DNA of 64,000 bases from Ethanoligenens harbinense YUAN-3 (GTDB lineage: Bacteria; Bacillota; Clostridia; Oscillospirales; Ethanoligenentaceae), in NCBI RefSeq assembly GCF_000178115.2, contig NC_014828.1, positions 891,501 to 955,500 of the forward strand, in the 5' to 3' direction. The translations under genes were made by a program, and so were the position numbers. The notes beneath the pieces were generated by a model, which saw only the letters and a list, made by a program, of their open reading frames with translations, was not told the DNA's origin and did no database searches. Position 1 is the first letter of the stretch; each line of letters opens with the position of its first letter. Of this stretch, positions 35,278 to 44,202 are shown in pieces.

Positions 35278-36060
35278 TTAACGGTCCGGCACAGGAATAC
35301 AGACGGAGTAGGTTTTGCCGTCATCCAGCGTGACCCGTGCCACACTGACCCGCTTGCTGTAGATTTGGCCCATCGTGCATTCGGAAACCACTTCTTCCGG
35401 CGTGCCGGTCTGGAGCACTTTGCCGGATTTCAGCGCAACCACCCTGTCCGCGCAATAAAACGCGTGGTCGGGGTCGTGGGTGACCATGAGCACGCCCATC
35501 CCTTTTTGGGTCAGGCGGGCCACCTGTTCGAGAACGAGGTACTGGTTGCCGAAATCCAGGCTGGAAGTGGGTTCGTCCATCAGCAGGATGGACGGTTGCT
35601 GCGCCAGCGCCCGTGCGATGATGACCATCTGGCGCTGTCCGCCGCTCAGTTGGGTATAGCGCAGGTTTTCCATCCAGCCGATGCCCAGATACTCCATGAT
35701 TTCCCGCGCCAGCTCCACATCCGCCCTGCCTGGTATCTGCATGCCGTTCAGATGCGGCGTGCGTCCCATGAGCACGACGTCCAGCACGGTGTACGGGAAC
35801 GGGGGCACATGTGTCTGCGGGATATACGCCATTTTTCTGGCAAGTTCCTTTTCGCTCATCCGGTGGACATCCTCGCCGTCCAGCAGCACCTCTCCGGCGG
35901 AAGGGCGGATCATGCCGAGCAGGGTTTTGAGCAACGTGGTTTTCCCGCATCCATTGGCGCCCAGCACGCACACAAATTCGCCCTCTTTGATTTGAAAGGA
36001 GACGTTTTGGAGCACCTGCTTGTCGCCGTAGCCGGAGGAAAGGTTTTTCACATCGATCAT
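35278..36060 (-). CDS. ABC-importer ATPase (FepC/BtuD class)
   Basis: The 260-residue ATPase has Walker A (LGANGCGKTT), the Q loop, signature LSGGQRQ and Walker B (SILLMDEPTSSLDF), with the H loop THDPDHA. Start ATG 36060 overlaps the permease stop as ATGA; ATG 36069, nine bases earlier, is also possible. It energises the FecCD-type permease encoded just upstream. Confidence 0.94.
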   Translation of the reverse strand: MIDVKNLSSGYGDKQVLQNVSFQIKEGEFVCVLGANGCGKTTLLKTLLGMIRPSAGEVLLDGEDVHRMSEKELARKMAYIPQTHVPPFPYTVLDVVLMGRTPHLNGMQIPGRADVELAREIMEYLGIGWMENLRYTQLSGGQRQMVIIARALAQQPSILLMDEPTSSLDFGNQYLVLEQVARLTQKGMGVLMVTHDPDHAFYCADRVVALKSGKVLQTGTPEEVVSECTMGQIYSKRVSVARVTLDDGKTYSVCIPVPDR

Positions 36061-37112
36061 GTTTTCCATCCCCGTGTGTTGTGCCGGAAGATGACCCAGA
36101 AAACGGGCACCCCGAGCACAGAGGTCAAAATGCCGATGGGCGGCTCCACCGACCAGGCGCAACGCGCCACATTGTCCACCACCAGCAGGTAGCTGGCGCC
36201 CAGCAGCGCACTGGCCGGAATAAGCCGGTTGAAGTTGGGGCCCACCAGCGCCCGCGCCAGATGCGGGATGACCAGTCCCACCCAGCCCACCATCCCGCAG
36301 ACGGAAACGGCGGATGCGGTGATGAGTGTGGCGCCCACGATGATCCATCTGCGCGCGGCCGCCGTTTTCACGCCCATGGTGCGTGCTTCTTCTTCACCGA
36401 ACGAGAGCACATTCAGTTTCCAGCGCAGAATAAACAGCAGCGCATATCCCGCTCCCATCGGCAGCAGAATGCTGAGAAGGTTGGCGCGGGTGATGCCCGA
36501 AAAACTGCCCATCAGCCAGAACGTGATGGCGGGCAGCTTGTTGCTGGAGTCGGCCAGGATCTTGATGCCGGAGGTGATGGAGTTGAGCAGCGTGCTCACC
36601 ATGATGCCGCCCAGCACCAGGCCCAGCAGCGGGTCGTAGGAGAGTTTGCGGTTGACTGTCATGGTGAGAAATACCGCCGCCAGGCTTCCGAAAAAAGCAA
36701 ACAGCTGCACCATTCCGATGGACATCGAAAGCAGAAAAGCCAGCGAGGCGCCCATCCCCGCGCCGGCTGAAGCGCCGAGGATGTCGGGGGAAACCATGGG
36801 GTTTTTGAACATGCCCTGATAGGCCGCCCCCGCGATGGAAAGCCCTCCGCCGACGATCAGGGCCGTCAGCACACGCGGCAGGCGGATGTTGAACAGCACG
36901 GTCTGTAGATTGGGGTCGTGAATCTGGCTGGGATCTATGTAATAGTAGATCAGCGTGTGCAGAAGCTCGGAAACGGAGATGGGGTATTTGCCGACGGAAA
37001 AGGAAACGACGGCCAGGACCAACGGCAAAACGATCATCCCAAGCCAAAGGGCGCGGCGCCACAAACTGCCGGGTGCCTTTTCTATGTGGACGTCTTGCGC
37101 AGAATGAACCAT
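36057..37112 (-). CDS. ABC-importer permease, FecCD family
   Basis: The 351-residue protein has about ten hydrophobic segments and family motifs: RLPRVLTALIVGGGLSIAGA, QGMFKNPMVSPDILGASAGA and GMVGWVGLVIPHLARALVG. It would act as a homodimer with the ATPase and binding lipoprotein. Its start overlaps the methyltransferase gene by 31 bases, so expression is coupled. H. influenzae MolB shows that FecCD-type permeases can carry molybdate or tungstate. Confidence 0.93.
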   Translation of the reverse strand: MVHSAQDVHIEKAPGSLWRRALWLGMIVLPLVLAVVSFSVGKYPISVSELLHTLIYYYIDPSQIHDPNLQTVLFNIRLPRVLTALIVGGGLSIAGAAYQGMFKNPMVSPDILGASAGAGMGASLAFLLSMSIGMVQLFAFFGSLAAVFLTMTVNRKLSYDPLLGLVLGGIMVSTLLNSITSGIKILADSSNKLPAITFWLMGSFSGITRANLLSILLPMGAGYALLFILRWKLNVLSFGEEEARTMGVKTAAARRWIIVGATLITASAVSVCGMVGWVGLVIPHLARALVGPNFNRLIPASALLGASYLLVVDNVARCAWSVEPPIGILTSVLGVPVFWVIFRHNTRGWKT

Positions 37113-37735
37113 CTTCCACTGTCCTCGTTTTCTATGATCTCATAGGCTGCGTGCAGGTTTTCAAAGATTTCGCGGTAGGCCGGGGTGCTCAAAGTCTGCA
37201 TCTTGCGCTTCATGGAAGCCGGCCATTCCGGGTCCAGCACGTTGAGTTTCTCCCGTATCACCGCCTGTGTCTGCCGGTTGCCGAGGCCGCCGCCCACATA
37301 GGCCGTGCCACCGGGCGCCAGAATCCTCCAAATCTCGGAAAAGGCGATCTCGGGGGTTTTCCAGAACCCGAAAGACCCTCTGCTTACCACCAGGTCTGCA
37401 AACCCGTCCGGAAACTGCATGTTGTGCACATCCTGCACCATGGTTTTGGCGCGGTCGCTCAAGTTCCACTGTGTCGCCCGTTTGCCGGCAATTTCCACTG
37501 CATGTTCGTCCACATCCACCAGATACCCGCGCATGGAGGTCTTTTGGAGCAAGGTGAGGCCTAAATGCCCGCCGCCGCAGCCGATGTCCACCAAAACGCC
37601 CTCTGAAATGCCCGCTTTTTGCACAATGTGTTCGGCGATCACGTCATAGATCGGTGAAAAGACCGTGTCCGCCATGCGGTCGTATTCCAAAATATTCATG
37701 ATGATACCACTTGCCTTTTCACTGCGTTTTGCCAT
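37082..37735 (-). CDS. Class I SAM-dependent methyltransferase
   Basis: The 217-residue protein has the Rossmann methyltransferase motif I (VLVDIGCGGGHLG), acidic motif II (YLVDVDEHAVEIAG) and LVVSRGSFGFW. It is the first gene of the ABC operon and overlaps the permease gene. Its substrate is unknown; fixed linkage to the importer suggests it acts on an imported ligand or a chelator. ATG 37735 has a weak site; ATG 37699 (MNILEYDRM) is an alternative. Confidence 0.85.
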   Translation of the reverse strand: MAKRSEKASGIIMNILEYDRMADTVFSPIYDVIAEHIVQKAGISEGVLVDIGCGGGHLGLTLLQKTSMRGYLVDVDEHAVEIAGKRATQWNLSDRAKTMVQDVHNMQFPDGFADLVVSRGSFGFWKTPEIAFSEIWRILAPGGTAYVGGGLGNRQTQAVIREKLNVLDPEWPASMKRKMQTLSTPAYREIFENLHAAYEIIENEDSGRWFILRKTST

Positions 37736-37791
37736 GCTGCTGGCAGATGACTGTATAACGAAACGTGTTAAAATGAAATATATTATGAATC

Positions 37792-37821
37792 ATTATACAT
37801 ATTTAAGGCTCGTTCTGTCAA
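37792..37821 (-). promoter_or_regulatory. Promoter of the methyltransferase-ABC operon
   Basis: Read leftward: TTGACA (37816-37821), an 18-bp spacer and TATAAT (37792-37797), with the start codon about 50 bases further on. Confidence 0.78.
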
Positions 37822-37949
37822 TATATCCACTTTAAAAAGCGACGATGTGATCGTTTTTTTACATGGATTCAACCGAAATATGTCTTTTTCTGTACAAATC
37901 AATTCACAAAGATGAGAAAAGCGGTATGATTGCCATTTATAAATGCGTC

Positions 37950-37978
37950 TTGCGCCTTTTGACAATATATCGTATAAT
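37950..37978 (+). promoter_or_regulatory. Promoter of the moaA operon
   Basis: TTGCGC (37950-37955), a 17-bp spacer and perfect TATAAT (37973-37978). A TTGACA at 37959 is too close to this -10 box. Transcription would start near 37985, at the edge of the structured leader. Confidence 0.65.
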
Positions 37979-37984
37979 ATTTCA

Positions 37985-38085
37985 TATTTAACACGCCGGC
38001 CGCCTGCCATTTGCCGCCGCGCGGAAAGCTTCCGCTTTGCGAACCGTGGCCGCAGGTTTGCGCGCCTGTGAGCGGCCTGTATTCT
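37985..38085 (+). promoter_or_regulatory. Structured moaA leader, candidate Moco-type riboswitch
   Basis: The leader can fold into nested helices: GGCCGC (37998-38003) with GCGGCC (38072-38077), CCTGC (38003-38007) with GCAGG (38052-38056), and an inner GCGGAA/TTCCGC hairpin (38021-38035). The closing helix ends about ten bases before AAGGAG. Leaders of moaA are known sites of the Moco/Tuco RNA motif. I cannot match the conserved core base by base, so the class is inferred from position and architecture. Confidence 0.5.
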
Positions 38086-38105
38086 GAAGGAGAAAATGGG
38101 AACAC

Positions 38106-39080
38106 ATGGAGAACATGGAAAAGCGCGTGGTGGACTATCTGCGTGTGTCCATTACCGATCGGTGCAACCTGCGCTGCCGTTACTGCATGCCCGACAAAGG
38201 TATTTCCCTGGTGCCGCACAGCGAAACGCTTCGTTATGAGGAACTGCTCCGGGTGGTGGCATGCGCGGCTCGCGCAGGGATTCAAAAAATCAAGGTTACG
38301 GGCGGAGAACCGCTGGTCCGCCGCGGCGTGCTGGGCTTTTTGGAAAAACTGCGTGGGATAAAAGGCATCCGGCAGGTCACGATGACGACCAACGGCATCT
38401 TGTTGCCGCAATTTCTGCCGCAGCTTGCGCAGATCGGGGTGGAAGCGGTCAATGTCAGTCTGGATACGCTCAACCCGGAAACATTCCGTGCCATCACCCG
38501 CCGCGATGGCCTGGCGGATGTGCTGCGAGGGATAGACGCCGCGCTCACTTTGGGTCTGCGTATCAAGATCAATGCCGTGCCGATTGCCGGGCTCAACGAG
38601 GATGAACTGCCCGCATTAGCGGAGCTGGCCAAAGACAAGCCGTTGGATGTGCGGTTTATTGAGCTGATGCCGATCGGCTGCGGCGCGGCATTCACTCCGG
38701 TGAAAACCGACGAGGTGCGTCACCGTCTGGAGCAAGCCTTTGGGCCGCTCATGCCCTGGGAGGGTCGGAGAGGGAATGGTCCCGCGCGCTATGTGTCGGT
38801 GGAGGGGTTTGCCGGGAAGATTGGGTTTATTAGCCCGCTCAGCCATTCGTTTTGTCGGACGTGCAATCGCCTGCGGTTGACGGCCACCGGTTTGTTGAAA
38901 CCGTGTCTTGCCAGCGGAAACGCAGTCCCGCTGTGGCCGTTGTTGCGCACGGGTGCAGGCGATGCGCAGTTGACCGCCCTTTTGGAGAAAACGATCACGC
39001 AAAAGCCGCTGGCGCAGGATTTTGCGCAGATGAACGCGTCTTGCCCGGAGCAAAAGAAGATGGCGCAAATCGGCGGATGA
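38106..39080 (+). CDS. moaA: GTP 3',8-cyclase MoaA
   Basis: This 324-residue radical-SAM enzyme makes the first molybdopterin intermediate from GTP. The N-terminal cluster motif CNLRCRYC has Cys21, Cys25 and Cys28. The C-terminal cluster is CRTCNRLRLTATGLLKPC. The C-terminal double-Gly tail (IGG) needed for activation is present. The start follows AAGGAG. It begins the rightward moaA-mog-moeA operon, downstream of a structured leader. Confidence 0.96.
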   Translation: MENMEKRVVDYLRVSITDRCNLRCRYCMPDKGISLVPHSETLRYEELLRVVACAARAGIQKIKVTGGEPLVRRGVLGFLEKLRGIKGIRQVTMTTNGILLPQFLPQLAQIGVEAVNVSLDTLNPETFRAITRRDGLADVLRGIDAALTLGLRIKINAVPIAGLNEDELPALAELAKDKPLDVRFIELMPIGCGAAFTPVKTDEVRHRLEQAFGPLMPWEGRRGNGPARYVSVEGFAGKIGFISPLSHSFCRTCNRLRLTATGLLKPCLASGNAVPLWPLLRTGAGDAQLTALLEKTITQKPLAQDFAQMNASCPEQKKMAQIGG

Positions 39081-39113
39081 ACGATACCGGGACGAAAGGG
39101 AGGAGCATGTGGA

Positions 39114-39605
39114 ATGGGTTATACAGTTGCCATACTCACCGCGAGTGACAAAGGCGCGGCAGGTGAGCGCGAAGACCTCAGCGGCCCGGCCATTGCCGAA
39201 CTGGTGCGGCAGGCCGGCTATACGGTGGTGGATTATGCGCTGGTTTCGGATGACTACGACGGGCTGGCGGCACAGCTTTGCCGGATGTGCGACCGGAAAA
39301 AGGCCGATCTGGTGTTGACTACCGGTGGGACAGGCTTTTCCAAGCGGGACAATATGCCCGAAGCCACCCTGTCTGTTGTAGAAAAGCAGGTTCCGGGCAT
39401 TCCGGAAGCCATCCGTGCCTACAGCATGCAGTTCACGCCGCGTGCCATGCTCAGTCGGGCGGCGGCAGGCATTCGGGGCGGCACCCTCATCATCAATCTG
39501 CCGGGCAGCCCCAAAGCTGTGCGTGAAAGCTTGTCTTTTATCCTGCCGCAGCTTCCGCACGCACTGGGCATCCTCACCGGCTCGGACACGGACTGTGCCC
39601 GCTGA
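39114..39605 (+). CDS. MogA/MoaB-family molybdopterin adenylyltransferase
   Basis: The 163-residue protein has the MoCF-biosynthesis fold, with TASDKGAAGEREDLSGP, the TTGGTG nucleotide loop and the conserved MPEAT segment. It should adenylate molybdopterin before metal insertion by MoeA. MogA and MoaB cannot be separated by eye. It lies 33 bases after moaA. Confidence 0.92.
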   Translation: MGYTVAILTASDKGAAGEREDLSGPAIAELVRQAGYTVVDYALVSDDYDGLAAQLCRMCDRKKADLVLTTGGTGFSKRDNMPEATLSVVEKQVPGIPEAIRAYSMQFTPRAMLSRAAAGIRGGTLIINLPGSPKAVRESLSFILPQLPHALGILTGSDTDCAR

Positions 39606-39661
39606 TGTGTCGATTCATCTTTGTTTCTATCTGAAAATAAAAATGACAAGGGGAGACCGCT

Positions 39662-40867
39662 ATGTATCGTCCGTATCAATCGCATGATTTCACTCCCACC
39701 CGTGAGCAGATGATCCGGATCATCCGCGAGAACATCTCCCCAATATCTAAAACGGAGATCGTCTCGTTGGCGGACAGTCTCGGGCGCATCTGCGCGCAGG
39801 AAGTGCACTCCCAAAACCGGTTGCCAAACCGTCCGGCCAGCCAGTTGGACGGCATCGGCGTGCGCTTTGCGGATTTTCAGAACGGCATGCCGGACACCGC
39901 GCGCTGGAAAGAGGGCGAGGAATATTATTTCAGTAACACCGGCGTAGCCATACGGGACGGATACGACACCGTAGTGGTCATTGAGAAGGTATCGTTCGAT
40001 GCGGAAGGCCGGCTGCGGATCGCGCAAGTGCCGTCCGCTCCGGGCGAGCATGTGAGCCCTGCCGGTCATTTTCTGGAGATCGGCGAGCTGCTGGCAACAC
40101 CCGGTATGCGCATGGCCCCCGCCCACCTGGGCTGCTTCGCTTCCGGCGGAATCACCGAGGTGGAAGTGTATAAAAAACCCGTCGTGGCGATCATCCCGAC
40201 CGGTAACGAGCTGGTCCCGGCCGGGGGGCCGGTGCCTGCCGGTAAAAATGTGGAGTCCAACAGCGTGATGATGGCGGCGTTCCTGCGTGAATGGGGGGCT
40301 GAGCCGCTGGTTTTGTCCATCATTCCCGATGAGCCGCAGTTAATCCGCGCAGCGCTGGAAAGCGCGCTGGCCCGGTCGGATATGGTCATCCTTAATGCAG
40401 GCTCTTCTAAAGGCAGTATGGATTACAATATTGACGTGCTGGAGCAGATGGGCCGCGTGCTGGTTTATGAATTGGGGCACGGTCCGGGCAAACATGCCAG
40501 TTTTTCTATGGTGGGCAGCCAACCGGTCATGGGCATCGCGGGTCCGCCGGTCGGCGCGGAGATCACCACGGATTTTTACGTGCATGCGGCGGTTGACTTC
40601 TTTTTGGGGCAGCCGGATGTTGTGCCCCCTCTGCTGGAAGCGGCGCTGCAGGAAGATTTCGGCGGGATGCGGATCGATTTTTGTGCCAGGCTCCATATCT
40701 ATCTGGAAGACGGGGTCTACAAGGCGGTCACGGTGCCGCGCTCCATGTCGAGAGGTCGGTCGGTTTTGCACGCCAATGCGCGGCTTTACCTGCATGCGGG
40801 TGATACATATACTAAAGGCGACCTTGTACGGGCGGAACTGCTGGTTCCCAAAGAATATATCCGTTGA
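39662..40867 (+). CDS. moeA: MoeA-family molybdopterin molybdenumtransferase
   Basis: The 401-residue protein has the MoeA layout: an N-terminal segment with RPASQLDGIGVRF, the MoCF domain with IIPTGNELVPAGGPVPAGKN and LNAGSSKGSMDYN, and a C-terminal beta domain. It inserts molybdate (or tungstate) into adenylated molybdopterin. The motif GSSKG in place of the usual GGVSxG, and a rather divergent substrate loop, suggest a diverged paralogue. It ends the operon. Confidence 0.85.
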   Translation: MYRPYQSHDFTPTREQMIRIIRENISPISKTEIVSLADSLGRICAQEVHSQNRLPNRPASQLDGIGVRFADFQNGMPDTARWKEGEEYYFSNTGVAIRDGYDTVVVIEKVSFDAEGRLRIAQVPSAPGEHVSPAGHFLEIGELLATPGMRMAPAHLGCFASGGITEVEVYKKPVVAIIPTGNELVPAGGPVPAGKNVESNSVMMAAFLREWGAEPLVLSIIPDEPQLIRAALESALARSDMVILNAGSSKGSMDYNIDVLEQMGRVLVYELGHGPGKHASFSMVGSQPVMGIAGPPVGAEITTDFYVHAAVDFFLGQPDVVPPLLEAALQEDFGGMRIDFCARLHIYLEDGVYKAVTVPRSMSRGRSVLHANARLYLHAGDTYTKGDLVRAELLVPKEYIR

Positions 40868-40935
40868 CGGGCCGGTGCAGGCCGTGATTCAGCCGGCCCG
40901 CACCGGCGCCCGTTCATAAATGGAGATGATCCAGC

Positions 40936-40986
40936 AAAAGAAACGGAGCCGCCGATTTTTCCAAAATCGACAACTCCGTTCTTTTT
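40936..40986. terminator. Terminator between moeA and the glycosyltransferase gene
   Basis: AAAGAAACGGAG pairs with CTCCGTTCTTTTT, with an inner CCGATTTT/AAAATCG stem. A- and T-runs allow use from both sides. A second GC-rich stem lies at about 40870-40908 without a T-run. Confidence 0.78.
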
Positions 40987-41061
40987 GTGCGGCACGGGAT
41001 GGAAACGTTCCTTCGGACCCCGGCCGCAGCAGCGGCGGGCGGAATGCCTGTGCAATCGGTC

Positions 41062-43068
41062 TTATTCCGCGTTCCGCTGCAGGGTATAAGAGGGGACTCG
41101 GGACGTTTCCAGGTCGCTTGGGGCCTCCGGATGAAAATATCCGTTTGACCATTGGGTGAGGCACCGGATAATGCCCGCATATTGCTTTTCAGACAGCTCG
41201 GTGAACCGCAGTGCCATTTCGTCAGACCGGTTTTCCCATACCTTGCGGCGCACCACGGTTGCGCGTACACCGGTCGCATAGGGAAAATCAATCTGTACCC
41301 GGTCGCTTTTTTGCAGGTTCACCGTATCACATTCCAGACGCACGCCGGTTTCGGAAAGATCCAAAAGGCTGCAGGAGATCGGCTCTGTCCGTCCGGCTGC
41401 TCGGAGCAGTACGGCCGCCCGACCGGGAATCCGTTCGGTGGCACGAAGGTGCGGCTGCTCAAGGCACAGCAGGATGCCCGCCACGATTGCAATCATGTTA
41501 TAAACAGACCATACCGCATTGATCACGATGGCCTGCAGGACCGTCCCGCTGCAACCGCCGGACTGGATTCTCCAGAAGGTGATGGCCCAGCCGAGCACCG
41601 TGAGAGCAGACAGGACAATATGCGGCAGCGCCATGTGCCAGGAAAATGCCGCGCGCTTTGCAGTTCGTTCCTTCGGTGTCACATGAAATGGGACCGGCTT
41701 GCCGATCAGCCATTCTGTCAGGAACGCCGCCGCCAGGTAAGGCGCCATCGCCGCTTCGTAAATATGGCTCCACATAATCTTGCGATTTTGATGCCGGAAC
41801 GACCGGAAAGACAGAACAAGCCCGGCAAACGTAGGGAGCCACAGCATCAGCAGGCTGCAGGGCGTGGCGTTCAGGATGGTGAGCCCGCAGATGAGATACA
41901 GAAGAGGGCACAGGATGTAGATCATTTTCTGCACGCCGAAAAGCCAGTAGATCAGTTCATTGAAATAGATCAGCCGCTGCCGAAAGCGGAGGCCGGGCAT
42001 CTTGAGCACGTTCCATTTTTTTGAAACCTGAATATGCCCTCTGCACCAGCGCTCCCGCTGCTGGATCAGGTCGCTGAATCGGTCCACAGCCAGCCCCACG
42101 GCGAGAATTTTATTGACAAAAACGCTTGTGTACCCTTTCGCCTGGATCAACAGACCGGTGGCGATATCTTCCGTGATGGTGCCGGTGGGGATGCCCCCGA
42201 TTGCATCCACGGCTTTTCGCCTGAAAACCGCATTGGTGCCCACATGAAGCACAGCGTTGTAGCGTGCGCGGCTCTCCTGTATCTCACGCATGAAAAAATC
42301 CTGCTCGTTGGGGATGCGGTCGTAGAACTTCAGATTAAACTGGAACGGGTCCGGGCTGTAAAACACCTGCGGCGTCTGCACGAATCCTACGTTTGGGTCT
42401 GAAAAATATCCGATTGTTTCTTTGAGAAAATTCGGTTTCGGGATCATGTCCGCGTCAAAAAGCGCAAAAAAGGCGCCGGTGTTCTGCGCGAGCGCGTGGT
42501 TAAGATTGCCGGCTTTGGCAAACGAACGTTCTTTTCGTGCAATGTAACACACACCCAGTTCATCGCACAATGCCCAGGCTTCCGGGCGCGCGCCGTCGTC
42601 GCACAGGCAGATATGCAGCAGCTTTTCGGGATAGTCCATGTTTTTGCAGGCCACCAGCGTTTTGCGCAGGAGATTAATCGGTTCATTATAGGTCAGCACC
42701 AGAATGTCCACCCGGGGTAACGGGACATCCCGGGGCCAGATCACACGGGGCGGCTGATATTTTTTTAATGAAAAAAGGCTTAAGACAGTTGACTGCCATG
42801 CGCCCAACAATTCGGCAGATATAAGCGCGAGACCGCAGACCATGCTGAGAAGCCCGGCATGCAGGGGCAGCGTAAAGAAAATCCGCCATACAATATAAAC
42901 CGCCTGATACGCCATTACCGTAACAAGCAGAATTATTCGGAATCTGGTATGCAGTTTGGTTGCCCCAAATGCCGCCGCCAGCCAAAGCAGCAGCAGACAC
43001 GAGACGGACAATTCATATCTATGTCGAAAGATTGCTTGCAGCGAAAACGCGGCAGTTCCATATAGCAT
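41062..43068 (-). CDS. Cellulose-synthase-like GT2 glycosyltransferase with PilZ domain
   Basis: The 668-residue membrane enzyme has four or more N-terminal and several later TM helices around a processive GT2 core. That core shows VLTYNEP, DDGARPE, the metal site DADM, TED in TGTITEDIATG, and QQRERWCRGH. The C-terminus is a PilZ domain with RIPGR (RxxxR) and DLSETG (DxSxxG), so synthesis should be switched on by cyclic di-GMP. No BcsB, BcsC or cellulase gene is adjacent. ATG 43068 follows GGTGAG. The nearby GGDEF-EAL gene could supply the signal. Cellulose or another beta-glucan is likely, but the product is unproven. Confidence 0.92.
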   Translation of the reverse strand: MLYGTAAFSLQAIFRHRYELSVSCLLLLWLAAAFGATKLHTRFRIILLVTVMAYQAVYIVWRIFFTLPLHAGLLSMVCGLALISAELLGAWQSTVLSLFSLKKYQPPRVIWPRDVPLPRVDILVLTYNEPINLLRKTLVACKNMDYPEKLLHICLCDDGARPEAWALCDELGVCYIARKERSFAKAGNLNHALAQNTGAFFALFDADMIPKPNFLKETIGYFSDPNVGFVQTPQVFYSPDPFQFNLKFYDRIPNEQDFFMREIQESRARYNAVLHVGTNAVFRRKAVDAIGGIPTGTITEDIATGLLIQAKGYTSVFVNKILAVGLAVDRFSDLIQQRERWCRGHIQVSKKWNVLKMPGLRFRQRLIYFNELIYWLFGVQKMIYILCPLLYLICGLTILNATPCSLLMLWLPTFAGLVLSFRSFRHQNRKIMWSHIYEAAMAPYLAAAFLTEWLIGKPVPFHVTPKERTAKRAAFSWHMALPHIVLSALTVLGWAITFWRIQSGGCSGTVLQAIVINAVWSVYNMIAIVAGILLCLEQPHLRATERIPGRAAVLLRAAGRTEPISCSLLDLSETGVRLECDTVNLQKSDRVQIDFPYATGVRATVVRRKVWENRSDEMALRFTELSEKQYAGIIRCLTQWSNGYFHPEAPSDLETSRVPSYTLQRNAE

Positions 43069-43111
43069 GGCACTTCTCACCAACCCGCACCGTTACGCAT
43101 ATCATATGACA

Positions 43112-43140
43112 ACTATAAAGCGTGCGTCGAAATATGTCAA
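43112..43140 (-). promoter_or_regulatory. Promoter of the glycosyltransferase gene
   Basis: Read leftward: TTGACA (43135-43140), a 17-bp spacer and TATAGT (43112-43117), about 40 bases before the ATG. Confidence 0.75.
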
Positions 43141-43208
43141 TCCATTATAGATATTGTCGAAAATCGTGATCCGGCCGTTATGAAATTTTGTGCGCGGGGC
43201 GCGGCGAC

Positions 43209-43238
43209 TGGACATAAAAAACGCGGCTGTGTTAATAT
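43209..43238 (+). promoter_or_regulatory. Possible rightward promoter before the TfoX_C fragment
   Basis: TGGACA (43209-43214), an 18-bp spacer and TAATAT (43233-43238). Confidence 0.5.
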
Positions 43239-43356
43239 AGAAGCGACTTCCCGTTATGTAGCCGCGAGTGCATGCAGAGTGCAGGACATGGAATGAAAAC
43301 CGGTGCGGGGCTTAGGGCCGCCGGGATGAAACGGAAACGGCATGGAGGGCGATCAC

Positions 43357-43598
43357 ATGGGAGAGCTTGCAAAACTGGTAAATATCGGCCCCGATTTAGA
43401 GCAGCAGCTTGCGCAGGTGGGTGTTACCACTCTGGAAGAACTGAAAACGCTGGGCAGCCGGGAGGCATGGCGGCGCATCCGTGCCATCGTGTGATGCGCC
43501 TTTCGGCGCTGGGAGGCGCGATTCAAGGCATCCGATGGCACGATCTCGATGCGGATGTCAAAGAGAAACTGCGCCGCTTTTATTACGCGAACAAATAG
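43357..43598 (+). pseudogene. TfoX C-terminal-domain protein, frameshifted
   Basis: ATG 43357 with GGAGGG upstream gives MGELAKLVNIGPDLEQQLAQ and ends at TGA 43494 after RRIRAIV. The expected C-terminal half, SALGGAIQGIRWHDLDADVK, continues in another frame to the stop at 43598. Together they make one TfoX_C (competence-regulator C-terminal, helix-hairpin-helix-like) domain. A small indel near 43485-43495 explains the break. Sequencing error is possible. Bases 43599-43782 carry no recognisable gene. Confidence 0.72.
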
Positions 43599-43782
43599 AG
43601 AAACCATACGGAGCCGCCGTGTCCGCGCGGTGCGGCACCTTTTTGCGGGGCGTGAAGATCCAATGGCGGCAAGATCCGCATGGATGCTCTACGCACGGCG
43701 GCAGGCTGATCGTCCGCAATGGGAACGCCATCGAAAAATGGTGCGGCTGATGCGGAAGCGCGGCAGAAAGGACTGTAAAACC

Positions 43783-44139
43783 ATGCTGTTTATCTGTTAT
43801 CCCAAGTGCGCGACCTGCCGGAAAGCGCGCGGTTGGCTGGATACACACGGTATTGCCTATACGTTCCGCGACATCAAGGCCGAACATCCCACCGAGAATG
43901 AACTGCGCAACTGGCAAAAAGCGAGCGCTCTGCCCCTCAGGCGATTTTTTAACACGAGCGGTCTGCAGTACAGGACACTTGGGCTTAAAGAAAAACTTCC
44001 TGTTATGCGGGAGGATGAGCAGTTTGCTCTGCTGGGTACCGACGGCATGCTGGTCAAGCGCCCGATCGTTGTCGGGGACCATTTCGTGCTGGTGGGATTC
44101 AAAGAAGCGGAATGGGCGGAAAGACTGCTGGGAAAATAA
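43783..44139 (+). CDS. ArsC/Spx-family thioredoxin-fold protein
   Basis: The 118-residue protein begins MLFICYPKCATCRKARGWLD, with a CxxC motif (CATC) in an ArsC/Spx-like fold and the family features LPLRRFFNTSGLQYR and MLVKRPIVV. It lacks clear arsenate-reductase neighbours, so it belongs to the YffB/Spx-like group of uncertain function. ATG 43783 has AGAAAGGA upstream. Confidence 0.9.
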   Translation: MLFICYPKCATCRKARGWLDTHGIAYTFRDIKAEHPTENELRNWQKASALPLRRFFNTSGLQYRTLGLKEKLPVMREDEQFALLGTDGMLVKRPIVVGDHFVLVGFKEAEWAERLLGK

Positions 44140-44164
44140 AAGCGCGCACTCATGATCGAGATGC

Positions 44165-44202
44165 AAAAGCGGATGTCCCGGATCTTCGGGACATCCGCTT
44201 TT
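44165..44202. terminator. Terminator after the ArsC-like gene
   Basis: AAAAGCGGATGTCCCG pairs with CGGGACATCCGCTTTT across a six-base loop. It can serve both strands. Bases 44203-44385 contain no gene. Confidence 0.86.
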
